Positions 8,371 through 17,307 of a DNA stretch of 64,000 bases are shown here, piece by piece. The translations under genes and the position numbers were made by a program. The notes below the pieces were generated by a model. That model was not told the DNA's origin, did not search any database, and saw only the letters and a list, made by a program, of their open reading frames with translations. Every line of letters starts with the position of its first letter. The stretch's first letter is position 1. The stretch is from Agrobacterium tumefaciens str. B6. Its GTDB lineage: Bacteria > Pseudomonadota > Alphaproteobacteria > Rhizobiales > Rhizobiaceae. The stretch covers positions 248,001 to 312,000 of the forward strand of contig NZ_LMVK01000012.1 in the NCBI RefSeq assembly GCF_001541315.1, given 5' to 3'.

Positions 8371-9075
8371 ATGTCCATATCGGGAAGAAGCGGCGAGTTC
8401 GGTGCGGGATTGAGGGCGGCTGCCCCATTGCTGGTCGCCATGGTGCCGATCGGCGTGGTGTTCGGTGCGGTCGCCATCGGCAAGGGCTTGTCGCCGCTCG
8501 AAGCCTCGCTGATGTCGCTGCTGGTCTTTGCCGGCGGCTCGCAATTCGTTGCGATGGATTTATGGACCCATCCGGCAAGCTGGAGCGCACTTGGTTTTGC
8601 GGCACTGCTGGTCAATCTGCGCCATGTGCTGATGAGCGCTTCCATCGCCGGTAAGCTGGATGATTTCAGGGGCTGGCGGAAATACGCGGCCATGCTGGTG
8701 CTGACGGATGAATCCTGGGCGCTGTCGGAGTTCCGCGTCATTGCTGGTCGATTGACGGCGTCCTTTTTCACCGGGGCCGCCCTGTCGATCTATCTCGTCT
8801 GGAACCTCGCGACCCTTGCGGGGGCGCTGCTCGGTACGGTGGTTGGCGATATGTCGGTCATAGGTCTGGATTTCGCCTTTCCGGCCGTCTTCATCGTGCT
8901 GCTCATGGGCTTCTGGAAAGGCAGGGAAACCGGCTTCGTGCTTGTGGCAAGTGCCTCCGCGGCCTATCTCACCCATGCGCTTGTTCCCGGCGCCTGGTAT
9001 ATCGCCGCCGGCGCCCTGGCTGGACTTGCCGTTGCCGCCTTCGGCCACGAGGAACCGGCGGAGCAGCCGGCATGA
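8371..9075 (+). CDS. azlC: AzlC family branched-chain amino acid exporter, large subunit
   Basis: A 234-residue inner-membrane protein of the AzlC/YgaZ family, with about five to six hydrophobic segments. Family motifs include VFAGGSQF near residue 51, a conserved LLVNLRHVLMSAS stretch near 76, and LTDESWAL near 111. In E. coli the homologous YgaZ-YgaH pair exports valine. A GGGAG ribosome site precedes the ATG by 6 bases. The gene overlaps azlD by 4 bases (ATGA), so the two subunits are translationally coupled. An AraC-type regulator upstream is the probable controller. Confidence 0.9.
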   Translation: MSISGRSGEFGAGLRAAAPLLVAMVPIGVVFGAVAIGKGLSPLEASLMSLLVFAGGSQFVAMDLWTHPASWSALGFAALLVNLRHVLMSASIAGKLDDFRGWRKYAAMLVLTDESWALSEFRVIAGRLTASFFTGAALSIYLVWNLATLAGALLGTVVGDMSVIGLDFAFPAVFIVLLMGFWKGRETGFVLVASASAAYLTHALVPGAWYIAAGALAGLAVAAFGHEEPAEQPA

Positions 9076-9374
9076 CGCTTGATCCGAATACGCTGCTGAC
9101 AATCCTTGCCATGATGGCGGCAACCGTCGCCACGCGTCTTGGCGGCCTGCTGCTGGTCAGTCATTTTACCCTGACACCGCGTCTGAAAAAGGCGCTCGGC
9201 GTGGTCCCTCCCGCCGTCCTGATGGCCGTGGTCACCCCGACGGCGCTTGCGAGCGGTCTGGCGGAAACCATCGCCTGCGCGCTAACCGCCATCGCGGCGC
9301 TGCGTCTCAGCCTCCTGCCGGCCGCCGCGCTTGGTGTTGCGGCCGTTGCGCTGCTGCGCGGAATCGGATTGTGA
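9072..9374 (+). CDS. azlD: AzlD family branched-chain amino acid exporter, small subunit
   Basis: A 100-residue hydrophobic protein with four likely transmembrane segments, the usual size for AzlD/YgaH. ATRLGGLLL near residue 16 and the PPAVLMAVVTPTAL stretch near residue 50 fit the family. It starts inside the azlC stop codon and would form the exporter with AzlC. The convergent dnaB gene ends 99 bp further on. Confidence 0.88.
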   Translation: MTLDPNTLLTILAMMAATVATRLGGLLLVSHFTLTPRLKKALGVVPPAVLMAVVTPTALASGLAETIACALTAIAALRLSLLPAAALGVAAVALLRGIGL

Positions 9375-9426
9375 GAAAATTCCACCAAGGCTCTGAAAAG
9401 ACTCGGGCCTTGTTTCCGGAACGTGG

Positions 9427-9469
9427 GACATAGCCGAGACGGTAAACATACCCTCTCGGCTATTATGTC
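9427..9469 (-). terminator. Stem-loop just after dnaB
   Basis: An inverted repeat (GACATAGCCGAGA / TCTCGGCTATTATGTC) encloses a 14-base loop, with an 8-bp perfect core that extends outward after a two-base bulge. It begins 5 bases after the dnaB stop on the minus strand. No T run follows, so it may protect the 3' end or act as a terminator for both convergent genes. Confidence 0.45.
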
Positions 9470-9473
9470 CGGA

Positions 9474-10970
9474 TCAATGCTCTTCGTACTGGCTGAAGCT
9501 CGGATCGGCGAGATCGGTAAATCGCGTGAACTCGGACTGGAAGGCGAGCTTCACCGTGCCGGTCGGTCCGTGACGCTGCTTGGCGATGATGACGTCGGCC
9601 GTGCCTTTCACCTTGTCGAACAGGGCTTCCCATTCAGTATATTTGGGATCGGAAATATCGCGCGGCTCCATGTTCTTGACGTAATATTCCTCGCGGAACA
9701 CGAACAGCACCACGTCGGCGTCCTGCTCAATCGAGCCCGATTCACGCAGGTCGGAAAGCTGCGGGCGCTTGTCTTCGCGGCTTTCCACCGCACGGGAGAG
9801 CTGTGAAAGCGCGATGATCGGAACGTTGAGTTCCTTGCCCAGCGCCTTGAGGCCTGTGGTGATCTGGGTGATTTCTTGCACGCGGTTTTCGCCGCTCTTG
9901 CCGGAGCCGGTCATCAGCTGAACGTAGTCCACCACCAGAACATCAAGGCCGCGCTGGCGCTTCAGGCGGCGGGCGCGGGCGGAAAGCTGGGCAATCGAGA
10001 TACCACCGGTCTGGTCGATATAAAGCGGCACTTTCTGCATCATCTGGGAGCAGGCGACGAGCTTTTCGAAGTCGGCCTCGGTAATGTCACCGCGACGGAT
10101 TTTCGAGGAGGACACTTCGGTCTGCTCGGAAATGATACGGGTCGCCAGCTGTTCGGACGACATTTCGAGCGAGTAGAAGCCGACGACGCCGCCGTTCTTG
10201 GCCTTGTACGACCCGTCCGGCTGCACTTCCTGCTCGTAAGATGCGGCGATGTTATAGGCGATGTTTGTCGCAAGCGAGGTCTTGCCCATACCCGGACGAC
10301 CGGCAAGCACGATAAGGTCGGAACGCTGCAGGCCGCCCATGCGGGCATCGAGCGAGTGAATGCCGGTGGAGATGCCCGAGAGGTTACCGTCGCGCTCGAA
10401 GGCCGCGCCCGCCATGTCGATTGCCAGCGCCACGGCATCGTTGAACGACTGGAAGCCGCCGTCGTAACGGCCGGTTTCCGCCAGTTCGAACAGGCGGCGT
10501 TCGGTATCTTCGATCTGCGCCTGCGGCGGCATGTCGAGCGGGGCGTCATAGGCGATGTTGACGACATCCTCGCCGATTTGAATCAGCGCACGGCGCAGCG
10601 CCAGATCATAGATCGCCCGGCCGTAATCTTCCGCGTTGATGATCGATACGGCTTCCGCTGCCAGACGTGCGAGATACTGCGCCACCGTCAGATCGCCGAT
10701 CTTGTCGTCGGCGGGTAGGAAGGTCTTGATCGTCACCGGATTGGCGGTCTTGCCCATACGGATGATATCGCCCGCCACCTCGAAGATCTTGCGGTGCAGC
10801 GGCTCGTAAAGATGCACGGGCTTCAGGAAGTCCGACACGCGGTAATAGGCGTCGTTATTGACGAGGATGGCGCCGAGCAGCGCCTGTTCGGCCTCGATAT
10901 TGTTCGGCGCTTCACGGTAATGCGGTTCCGCCGGTTGCGCGGGGGTGATCTTTCTCACAGCGTCGTTCAT
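9474..10970 (-). CDS. dnaB: Replicative DNA helicase DnaB
   Basis: The hexameric 5'-3' helicase of the replication fork. The 498-residue protein has the DnaB N-terminal domain (about 20-125; opens with NIEAEQALLGAIL), a linker, then a RecA-like ATPase domain with Walker A AGRPGMGKT at 223-231 and a VVDYVQLM Walker B near 355. The C-terminal ESREDKRPQLSDLRESG segment is characteristic. Length is normal and no intein is present. It is divergent from the MarR gene across 311 bp. Confidence 0.97.
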   Translation of the reverse strand: MNDAVRKITPAQPAEPHYREAPNNIEAEQALLGAILVNNDAYYRVSDFLKPVHLYEPLHRKIFEVAGDIIRMGKTANPVTIKTFLPADDKIGDLTVAQYLARLAAEAVSIINAEDYGRAIYDLALRRALIQIGEDVVNIAYDAPLDMPPQAQIEDTERRLFELAETGRYDGGFQSFNDAVALAIDMAGAAFERDGNLSGISTGIHSLDARMGGLQRSDLIVLAGRPGMGKTSLATNIAYNIAASYEQEVQPDGSYKAKNGGVVGFYSLEMSSEQLATRIISEQTEVSSSKIRRGDITEADFEKLVACSQMMQKVPLYIDQTGGISIAQLSARARRLKRQRGLDVLVVDYVQLMTGSGKSGENRVQEITQITTGLKALGKELNVPIIALSQLSRAVESREDKRPQLSDLRESGSIEQDADVVLFVFREEYYVKNMEPRDISDPKYTEWEALFDKVKGTADVIIAKQRHGPTGTVKLAFQSEFTRFTDLADPSFSQYEEH

Positions 10971-11281
10971 GGTTTGCGCGATCTCCCTTTGCCTTTGTCC
11001 TTAAACCTCGGGTTTGGCTTTCTGGGGCATGGCAGTCAATGATATTGTTGCAACACTCTGTGGCAGGCTGACGTCCGCTCTACGAAGCTTGATCACATCT
11101 TCAGTTGTCCCCAGCAATCCACAGGCGGTGGGGAACAAGGTGCCGGGGTCTTCCGGCAAGGTGATTCGCTGCCATGAGTTTATCGCATGGCAGACCCGTC
11201 GTGAAAGAAACTTGAAAATCGTCAGTCTTACGAATAAATAGGCAGAAAATAAGTAGTGTGCTAATTATAAGGCTTGCTGAC
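10971..11281. other. Intergenic region between dnaB and marR, no gene seen
   Basis: A divergent region that should hold both promoters. The part near marR is AT-rich (11215-11275), including a TAATTATAAGG stretch just before the MarR start that would suit autoregulation. A short GCCATGAGTTTATCGCATGGC inverted repeat (CCATG / CATGG) lies at 11173-11193. I found no convincing coding frame or RNA gene. Confidence 0.5.
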
Positions 11282-11737
11282 ATGTCCCGCGAGACCGACA
11301 AGGAACAGCTTCTCGATGAAGTCTCCGCTTTCACCCGGAAACTGCGCGCGTTTTTCGACGCGCGGGTGGGGGAGAGCGGGCTGACGCTTGCGCGGGCGCG
11401 AGCGCTTTTTGCGCTCTCGCGGCGTGGACCGCTGACGCAGACCGAGCTTGCCGAGGAAATGGAAATCGAGACGCCGACGCTGGTGCGGGTGCTTGATGGC
11501 ATGGAGAAGCAGAACCTCATCGAGCGCCGTTCCGACGAAACCGATCGCCGCGCCAAACGCATCCACATGACGGCGGAGGGCGAGAAAACCTCCGAGACGG
11601 TGCAGGCGATGGCAAAGTCGCTGCGCTCTGAGATTGCCGCCGACATTTCCTCGCAGGAACTGGCGACGGCGCTTGATGTCATGCGCCGGCTTTCGGCCAA
11701 TCTGCAAAATCTCGCGGCCGGGAGGGTGCAATCATGA
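11282..11737 (+). CDS. MarR family transcriptional regulator
   Basis: A 151-residue winged helix-turn-helix regulator. The DNA-binding region spans about 33-100, with LTQTELAEEMEIETPTLVRV as the recognition part and DETDRRAKRI as the wing. I chose the ATG at 11282, which has AAGG 9 bases before it, over an in-frame GTG at 11258. The gene overlaps the MFS gene by 4 bases, so it heads an efflux operon and probably represses it until a toxic ligand binds. Confidence 0.92.
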   Translation: MSRETDKEQLLDEVSAFTRKLRAFFDARVGESGLTLARARALFALSRRGPLTQTELAEEMEIETPTLVRVLDGMEKQNLIERRSDETDRRAKRIHMTAEGEKTSETVQAMAKSLRSEIAADISSQELATALDVMRRLSANLQNLAAGRVQS

Positions 11738-13482
11738 GCAACCTCGTACCGCAAACCGCTGACAAGGCCGCTTCCCAGGATGCCGAAGGAACTGCCAAAC
11801 CAGCCGACCTTCCGGAAGCGGCAGTGACGCCGATGAGCGCTTCGGGCGCGGGCGAAACCGTGCCGGAACCTGCCGCTGCCGCCGCACCGCAGCCGGTTGA
11901 GCGGCCGCTCTGGCTGCGGCTGTGCTTCATTTTTGCGGGCCTGTCGTTCTTCATCACACAAGGCCTGGGCATGAATCTCGTCATGGCCAATATCTACCAG
12001 TTGCAGGGCGAGTTTTCCGCCACGGTGGCTGAGGTCGCGTGGCTTTCCGCGGCCTATATGGCGCCTTACGCCACGTTTTCCATCGCGCTGTTCAAGGTCC
12101 GGGCGCAATATGGCCTGCGGCCCTTCGCCGAAGTCTCGATTATCGTGTTTGTCGTGGCCTCCTGTCTCAACCTCTTCGTGACCGACCTGCATTCGGCAAT
12201 CGTCATCCGTTTTGTCAGCGGCATGGCCGCCGCGCCGATCTCGTCGCTCGGCTTTCTCTATATTCTGGAAGCCTTTCCGCCTGCGCGGAAATTCTCGCTT
12301 GGTTTCAGCATAGCGCTGACGGGCACGTTGCTGTCAGCGCCGCTCGCCCGCATCGTCTCGCCATCCCTGTTGGAAATCGACGGATGGAACGCGCTCTATT
12401 CCATGGAAGTGGGATTCGCGCTGATCGCTTTCGCCATGATCTATGTGCTGAAGGTCACCCCGCCGCCGCGCGCGAAAGTCATCGAGCGCATGGATATTCT
12501 GAGCTATCTCTTGTTTGCAGGCGGTCTCGGCTGTCTGGCGGTCATGCTCACCCTCGGCCGGTTCTACTGGTGGTTCGAAACATGGTGGCTGGGCGTCCTT
12601 CTGGCGACGTCGATCGCACTTCTGACGCTGATGGCCTTCATCGAATTGCCGCGCAAGAATCCGCTGCTCGACCTGCGCTGGATTTTCTCGAAAACCAACC
12701 TGCACATTATTGCGGTCCTGCTCGTCTACCGTGCGGTTTCCTCCGAGCAATCCTCAACGGCGGTCAGCTTTTACCAGCAGCTCGGCCTGCTGAACGACCA
12801 GACGACGACACTTTATGCACTTGTGCTTTTGGCGACCGTTCTCGGCGGTGCGGCCTGTGCCTGGCTGATGCTGACGAAATACGTCGATACCGCCCATGTG
12901 ATTGCGCTGGCGCTGATCGCCGCCGGTTCATTCATGGATAGCCAGTCCAACAATCTGACGCGGCCGGGTGAGATGTATCTCAGCCAGATGATGATCGCCT
13001 TTGGCGCGGCCATGTTCCTGCCGCCCGTCATGGCCAAGGGTTTCGCCGCCGCGCTGGCCCGGGGTGCACCCTATCTGGTGAACTTCATCACCATCTTCCT
13101 GTTCACGCAGATCACGGGTTCGATGCTGATGACCGGCCTGCTTGGCAGTTTCGTAACGCTGCGGGAGAAGTTCCACTCCAATATTCTGGTGGAAAATATC
13201 CTGCTTACCAATCCCATGGTCGCCCAGCGTGTCTCACAGCTTTCCGGCGCTTACAGCCATGTCATCACCGATCCGGCATTGCTGAAGGCAGAGGGGCTGT
13301 CACTGCTTGGCCAGCAGGTCAGCAGGGAAGCCTATGTGCTTGCTTATAATGACACGTTCCTGCTGATTTCAGTCGTTTCCGCGCTGGCGTTGGCCGCGCT
13401 TTTGATCCACCTTGCATGGCTGCGCATCCGTCCTTTCCTTTTCCGGGAAGACATCGATGCCGCACCGGCACCACAGTCTTGA
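11734..13482 (+). CDS. MFS drug efflux transporter (DHA2/EmrB-like)
   Basis: A 582-residue inner-membrane transporter with about 14 hydrophobic segments, partner of the HlyD-type adaptor encoded next. Residues 1-65 are a hydrophilic Ala-, Pro- and Glu-rich tail that is probably disordered and faces the cytoplasm. The membrane core starts near residue 68. The EVAWLSAAYMAPYA stretch near residue 97 corresponds to the motif around TM2 in EmrB-type pumps. It is coupled to the MarR gene by a 4-base overlap. With an outer-membrane channel it would expel drugs or other toxic compounds; the substrate is unknown. Confidence 0.88.
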   Translation: MSNLVPQTADKAASQDAEGTAKPADLPEAAVTPMSASGAGETVPEPAAAAAPQPVERPLWLRLCFIFAGLSFFITQGLGMNLVMANIYQLQGEFSATVAEVAWLSAAYMAPYATFSIALFKVRAQYGLRPFAEVSIIVFVVASCLNLFVTDLHSAIVIRFVSGMAAAPISSLGFLYILEAFPPARKFSLGFSIALTGTLLSAPLARIVSPSLLEIDGWNALYSMEVGFALIAFAMIYVLKVTPPPRAKVIERMDILSYLLFAGGLGCLAVMLTLGRFYWWFETWWLGVLLATSIALLTLMAFIELPRKNPLLDLRWIFSKTNLHIIAVLLVYRAVSSEQSSTAVSFYQQLGLLNDQTTTLYALVLLATVLGGAACAWLMLTKYVDTAHVIALALIAAGSFMDSQSNNLTRPGEMYLSQMMIAFGAAMFLPPVMAKGFAAALARGAPYLVNFITIFLFTQITGSMLMTGLLGSFVTLREKFHSNILVENILLTNPMVAQRVSQLSGAYSHVITDPALLKAEGLSLLGQQVSREAYVLAYNDTFLLISVVSALALAALLIHLAWLRIRPFLFREDIDAAPAPQS

Positions 13483-13501
13483 ACATTCCAAGAGTGACAA
13501 A

Positions 13502-14569
13502 ATGCTGAAGAAGTTTTTTACCCCCGTTTCCATTCTCGTGCTGCTCGGCGGTCTCGCCGGCGTGGCGCTGGTGCTTTACGCCTGGCGGCTGCCGCCGTTC
13601 CTTTCCACCGTCGAAATGACCGACAACGCCTTCGTACGGGGTTATGTCACGACGATGAGCCCGCAGGTGAGCGGTTATGTCGTGGACGTGCCGGTGAAGG
13701 ATTATCAGGAAGTCAGCCAGGGCGCGCTGCTCGCGAAGATCGATGACCGTATCTACCGCCAGAAGCAGGCGCAGGCGGAAGCAACGCTCGATACCCACAA
13801 GGCCGCACTCGACAATTCCCGCCAGCAGGAAAATGCCGCCAACGCCAATATCCGCTCGAGTGAAGCGGCGGTCGACAGTGCCGAGGCGTCGCTGAAACAG
13901 GCGCAGCTCGCCTCCGACCGGCAGGATAATCTCATCAAGAGCGGCGCCGGCACCTCCAGCCTGCAAGAAGAAGCCCATGCCGGGCTTGAAAAGGCGAGGG
14001 CGTCGCTCTCCCAGGCCAAGGCGGCGCTTGAGGTCTCGCGGCAGGATCTGCAGACCATCATCGTCAACCGCAGCTCGCTGCAGGCGGCCGTCGCCAATGC
14101 CGAGGCCGCCGTCGAGCTCGCCCGGATCGATCTCGCCAATACCGAAATCCACGCTCCCGTGGATGGCAGGCTCGGCGAGGTCGGCGTGCGCACTGGTCAA
14201 TATGTCACCGCCGGAACACAATTGATGGCCGTCGTGCCGCACGATGTCTGGGTCATCGCCAATTTCAAGGAAACCCAGCTTGCCGGCATGCAGGTGGGCC
14301 AGCCCGTAACGATCTCCGTGGATGCCCTGCATCGCCGCAAGCTGACCGGCCATGTGGAGCGGTTTTCGCCCGCAACGGGTTCGGAATTCGCCGTCATCAA
14401 GCCTGACAATGCGACGGGTAATTTCGTGAAGATCGCCCAGCGTCTCGGCGTGCGGATTGCGATCGATGCGGATCAGCCGCTTGCGGCGGAGCTTTCGCCG
14501 GGCATGTCGGTGGTGGTGCATGTGGATAAGAGCAAGGCGCCTGAGGGGGCTGAGACGGCGGCGAAGTAG
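13502..14569 (+). CDS. HlyD/EmrA family periplasmic adaptor subunit
   Basis: A 355-residue membrane fusion protein that bridges the MFS pump to an outer-membrane channel. One transmembrane helix lies at about 7-27. A lipoyl-like half domain (GYVTTMSPQVSGYV, near residue 43) is followed by a long alpha-helical hairpin (about 85-205, rich in Ala, Gln and Glu), then the second lipoyl half (IHAPVDGRLGEVGV) and a beta-barrel domain. I used the ATG at 13502, 19 bases after the MFS stop; an in-frame start further upstream would sit inside that gene. It is the last gene of the efflux operon. Confidence 0.92.
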   Translation: MLKKFFTPVSILVLLGGLAGVALVLYAWRLPPFLSTVEMTDNAFVRGYVTTMSPQVSGYVVDVPVKDYQEVSQGALLAKIDDRIYRQKQAQAEATLDTHKAALDNSRQQENAANANIRSSEAAVDSAEASLKQAQLASDRQDNLIKSGAGTSSLQEEAHAGLEKARASLSQAKAALEVSRQDLQTIIVNRSSLQAAVANAEAAVELARIDLANTEIHAPVDGRLGEVGVRTGQYVTAGTQLMAVVPHDVWVIANFKETQLAGMQVGQPVTISVDALHRRKLTGHVERFSPATGSEFAVIKPDNATGNFVKIAQRLGVRIAIDADQPLAAELSPGMSVVVHVDKSKAPEGAETAAK

Positions 14570-14596
14570 TTGGGCGTAGAGGCTGCGGATAGCGGG

Positions 14597-14752
14597 CACC
14601 CCCTCTCTCCTGCCGGACATCTCCCGCTCAAGGGGGAGATCAGCAAGAAGCTCTGCCGTTGCTTCATTCTCAAACGTTGAGATGGCCGTGACCTCGCCGC
14701 GGGTCGATCTCCCCCCTTGAGGGGGAGATGCCCGGCAGGGCAGAGGGGGGTA
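14597..14752. repeat. Long inverted-repeat intergenic element (RIME-like)
   Basis: Two arms of about 45 bp (14597-14641 and 14705-14752) are imperfect reverse complements, and each also contains its own small palindrome (ATCTCCC ... GGGGAGAT). About 63 bp lie between them. Arms rich in CTCCCCCTCAAGGGGGAGAT-type sequence are, from memory, typical of RIME-type intergenic elements in Rhizobium, Sinorhizobium and Agrobacterium. It sits between the convergent efflux and rplI operons. Confidence 0.75.
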
Positions 14753-14778
14753 TCTCTCCACACATTCCATGCAAACAA

Positions 14779-14808
14779 AAAACCCCGGATGTCGCCATCC
14801 GGGGTTTT
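14779..14808 (-). terminator. Rho-independent terminator after rplI
   Basis: CCCCGGAT / ATCCGGGG form an 8-bp stem with a GTCGCC loop. On the minus strand it is followed by a run of six T, about 22 bases after the rplI stop. A shorter T run on the other side would let it also work for the convergent operon. Confidence 0.85.
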
Positions 14809-14830
14809 CCTTTGACCTTTAAGCCAAATC

Positions 14831-15406
14831 TTATTCGTCGTCGCCGTCGCGATCAGCTTCCGGATCGAAGAAGTCTTCCGGACGCAGTGCGTCTTCGTCA
14901 ACGCCGTAGATGGCGTCAGCGGAGGTGAGGCTTTCGCCCTTGGCCTGACGCTCTGCTTCTTCAGCCGAACGGGCAACGTTCAGCTCAACCTGCAGCTCGA
15001 CTTCGGCATGCAGGTGCAGGGTGACGTTGTGCAGGCCGATGGTCTTGATCGGCGTGTTCAGTTCAACCTGGTTGCGGCCGATGTTGAAGCCTTCGGCAGC
15101 CAGGATTTCAACGACGTCACGAGCAGCGACAGAGCCGTAGAGCTGGCCGGTTTCGCCAGCCGAACGGACGACGATGAAGGACTTGCCTTCGAGTGCTTCG
15201 GCAACCTTCTGGGCTTCCGACTTGCGCTCGAGGTTACGGGCTTCGAGCGTTGCGCGCTCGGTTTCGAAACGTGCCTTGTTGGTGGCGTTGGCGCGCAGCG
15301 CCTTGCCCTGCGGCAGCAGGAAGTTACGGGCGTAGCCGTCGCGAACCTTTACGGTTTCGCCCATCTGGCCGAGCTTGTTGATGCGTTCGAGAAGAATGAC
15401 GTCCAT
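14831..15406 (-). CDS. rplI: 50S ribosomal protein L9
   Basis: A large-subunit protein that binds 23S rRNA domain V. The 191-residue product has the L9 N-terminal RNA-binding domain ([13 protein letters not shown], then [13 protein letters not shown]), the long connecting helix (about 45-80) and the C-terminal domain. A further acidic tail of about 35 residues, ending EADRDGDDE, makes it longer than the E. coli protein (149). The start is an ATG at 15406 with AAAGGA 8-9 bases upstream. It closes the rpsF-rpsR-DUF2232-rplI operon. Confidence 0.97.
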   Translation of the reverse strand: MDVILLERINKLGQMGETVKVRDGYARNFLLPQGKALRANATNKARFETERATLEARNLERKSEAQKVAEALEGKSFIVVRSAGETGQLYGSVAARDVVEILAAEGFNIGRNQVELNTPIKTIGLHNVTLHLHAEVELQVELNVARSAEEAERQAKGESLTSADAIYGVDEDALRPEDFFDPEADRDGDDE

Positions 15407-15420
15407 CTTCTTGATCCTTT

Positions 15421-16395
15421 CTATGGTTTGGTTTCGTTCGAATTGTCGGTTTTCCGCGCCGGTGTAAGAGAGATCGTGCTGCGCACGTCGCTCAGGCCGA
15501 ACACGAGAATGATGAACAGCGGAAAGACAAAGACCGCCGAAAGATATGCGAGAATGAGAACCGGCAGCCGCCAGTCCTTGCCGCGGGCGCGCTTGTGCAA
15601 CGAGGCGTAACCCGCCATCAGGAAGCCCGCGCCGAAGGTGCCGCAGATGACTGCGCCGACCATGGCCGCGACGCCGCCGAGGAAGATGGCGACGATGCCG
15701 GAGAGGAAGATGAAGATGGCGTTGCGGTGCATGCGCAGCGCCGAAGCGATGTCCTCGCGCGGGCGCAGACCCTTGCCGAAGGTGCCGACCACTCGCGTCG
15801 CGAAATAATAGGCGGCAAACAGCAGGATGACCCAGAGACCGCCCTGAACGATCGGCAGCAGAAGTACAAACAGGGACTTCGTCCGCGCCAGTGCCTCGAC
15901 ATCGGGTTCGAACAACGGTTCGCGGTTCTGAACCGAGGTCATAATCATGTCGATCATACGCGTGACGAGATCGGGACCGTAACCGATCATCCAGCCGAGA
16001 ATGACGACGGCGACGGAAACCAGAATGCACAGATGCAGGACGATGCCGGAAAGCGGATACCAGGCAAGCAGATCATCCGGACCGCCGAGTTCGGAGGCCG
16101 GACGCGCCAGATTGGCGAGATGCGAAAGCCAGCCCGCCGGGATCAGCGTGAAGATTGCGATGGTCAGCGCAAAAAGCGGCGACATGACCAGCGCGCCGAT
16201 GATGGCCGTGGTGATGATCGCGATAATGGCGGCGCGGTTGCCCCAGCCCATGCCGGCGATGAAGATCGGCATGGCGGAACCGGCATAAAGCAGGAAGGAC
16301 AGAGACGACTGTGCCGTTGCGCCAAGCGTCAGAAACGCGGCGCATATGCCGGCGAGAACGCCGGAGATCAGCACTGTCTGGTTCAACTTCTGCAC
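15421..16395 (-). CDS. DUF2232 family membrane protein
   Basis: A 324-residue polytopic protein with about eight hydrophobic segments and a hydrophilic C-terminal tail. Placed between rpsR and rplI it matches the DUF2232/YybS-type proteins found at this position in many alphaproteobacteria. Function is not established; some relatives resemble the substrate-binding membrane components of vitamin transporters. It starts with an ATG at 16395 and ends 14 bases before rplI, so the two are co-transcribed. Confidence 0.8.
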   Translation of the reverse strand: MQKLNQTVLISGVLAGICAAFLTLGATAQSSLSFLLYAGSAMPIFIAGMGWGNRAAIIAIITTAIIGALVMSPLFALTIAIFTLIPAGWLSHLANLARPASELGGPDDLLAWYPLSGIVLHLCILVSVAVVILGWMIGYGPDLVTRMIDMIMTSVQNREPLFEPDVEALARTKSLFVLLLPIVQGGLWVILLFAAYYFATRVVGTFGKGLRPREDIASALRMHRNAIFIFLSGIVAIFLGGVAAMVGAVICGTFGAGFLMAGYASLHKRARGKDWRLPVLILAYLSAVFVFPLFIILVFGLSDVRSTISLTPARKTDNSNETKP

Positions 16396-16540
16396 TTCGC
16401 TGTCCTGCTGAAACTTAAGCAGTTAGAGGATCGCTCCTGAGAGCCTCATCCCCAACATGGGTTTTTCAGAGTATCGATCCGCGCCCAACGCGGAAGGATT
16501 ATAATTTTCGACCCGCTGATCAAGAGTCAGCTGCTCGAGA

Positions 16541-16574
16541 AAAACGAGGCCGCGATAAACCGCAGCCTCGCTTT
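16541..16574 (-). terminator. Terminator-like hairpin between rpsR and the DUF2232 gene
   Basis: On the minus strand, CGAGGCTGCGG and CGCGGCCTCG form a GC-rich stem followed by TTTTT, only a few bases after the rpsR stop. It would reduce read-through into the DUF2232-rplI part and give more S6 and S18 than the membrane protein. Confidence 0.7.
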
Positions 16575-16580
16575 AATTCA

Positions 16581-16829
16581 TTACGCTACAACGTAGGGCA
16601 GCAGGCCGAGGAAGCGGGCGCGCTTGATCGCCTGGGCGAGTTCGCGCTGCTTCTTCTGGGAAACGGCCGTGATGCGGGACGGAACGATCTTGCCGCGCTC
16701 GGAAATGTAGCGCTGCAGGAGACGTACGTCCTTGTAGTCGATCTTCGGAGCGTTGGCGCCGGAGAAGGGGCACGTCTTGCGACGGCGGTGGAACGGGCGG
16801 CGTGCCTGGGAAGAGGATGCGTCAGCCAT
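16581..16829 (-). CDS. rpsR: 30S ribosomal protein S18
   Basis: An 82-residue S18, a small-subunit protein that binds 16S rRNA as a heterodimer with S6. It carries the S18 core: CPFSG near residue 20, [20 protein letters not shown] at about 30-49, and the conserved [21 protein letters not shown] segment. The gene lies 16 bases after rpsF and belongs to its operon. Confidence 0.98.
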   Translation of the reverse strand: MADASSSQARRPFHRRRKTCPFSGANAPKIDYKDVRLLQRYISERGKIVPSRITAVSQKKQRELAQAIKRARFLGLLPYVVA

Positions 16830-16845
16830 TGGTCAAAACTCCTTC

Positions 16846-17307
16846 TTATGCACGGTCTTCGCGCGGACGGCGCGGACGGTCTTCACGGTCGCCGAAGCCA
16901 CCTTCGCGCGGTGCGCGGGGACCACGATCTTCACGCGGGCCACGGTCCGGACGGTCGCCGTCACGGCGCGGACGGTCGTCGCGATCGCGCTTCTGCATCA
17001 TCGCGGACGGGCCTTCTTCGTGGGCTTCGACGGCGATGGTCATGTAGCGAAGAACGTCTTCGTTGATGCGCATCTGGCGCTCGACTTCATGGATGGCGGC
17101 CGCCGGAGCGTCGATGTCCATGAGAGCGTAGTGAGCCTTGCGGTTCTTCTTGATGCGGTAGGTGAGGGACTTCAGACCCCAGTTCTCGACGCGTCCGACT
17201 TTACCGCCGAACGATTCGATAACGCCCTTGTACTGCTCGACAAGTGCGTCGACCTGCTGGGCAGAAATATCCTGCCGGGCAAGGAAGATGTGTTCGTAAA
17301 GAGCCAT
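16846..17307 (-). CDS. rpsF: 30S ribosomal protein S6
   Basis: S6 binds 16S rRNA with S18. Residues 1-100 form the normal S6 fold ([15 protein letters not shown]; then [21 protein letters not shown]). Residues about 105-153 are an unusual tail composed almost only of Arg, Asp, Pro and Gly with repeated RPRR, DRP and PRED units, so the total is 153 residues against about 100-135 in well-known S6 proteins. It is the first gene of the operon; the 270 bp upstream should hold the promoter and any S6:S18 autoregulatory leader. Confidence 0.97.
   Translation of the reverse strand: MALYEHIFLARQDISAQQVDALVEQYKGVIESFGGKVGRVENWGLKSLTYRIKKNRKAHYALMDIDAPAAAIHEVERQMRINEDVLRYMTIAVEAHEEGPSAMMQKRDRDDRPRRDGDRPDRGPREDRGPRAPREGGFGDREDRPRRPREDRA

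Noticed and set aside
11098..11130. DnaA-box-like words near dnaB (CAATCCACAGG)
   Set aside because: Only one partial match to TTATCCACA and no cluster, so there is no support for an origin.
11014..11241. 75-codon frame in the dnaB-marR interval
   Set aside because: Composition is not protein-like and no ribosome site precedes it.
14831..16030. Long frame joining rplI with upstream sequence
   Set aside because: The L9 start at 15406 has a ribosome site; the upstream part lies in the DUF2232 gene in another frame.
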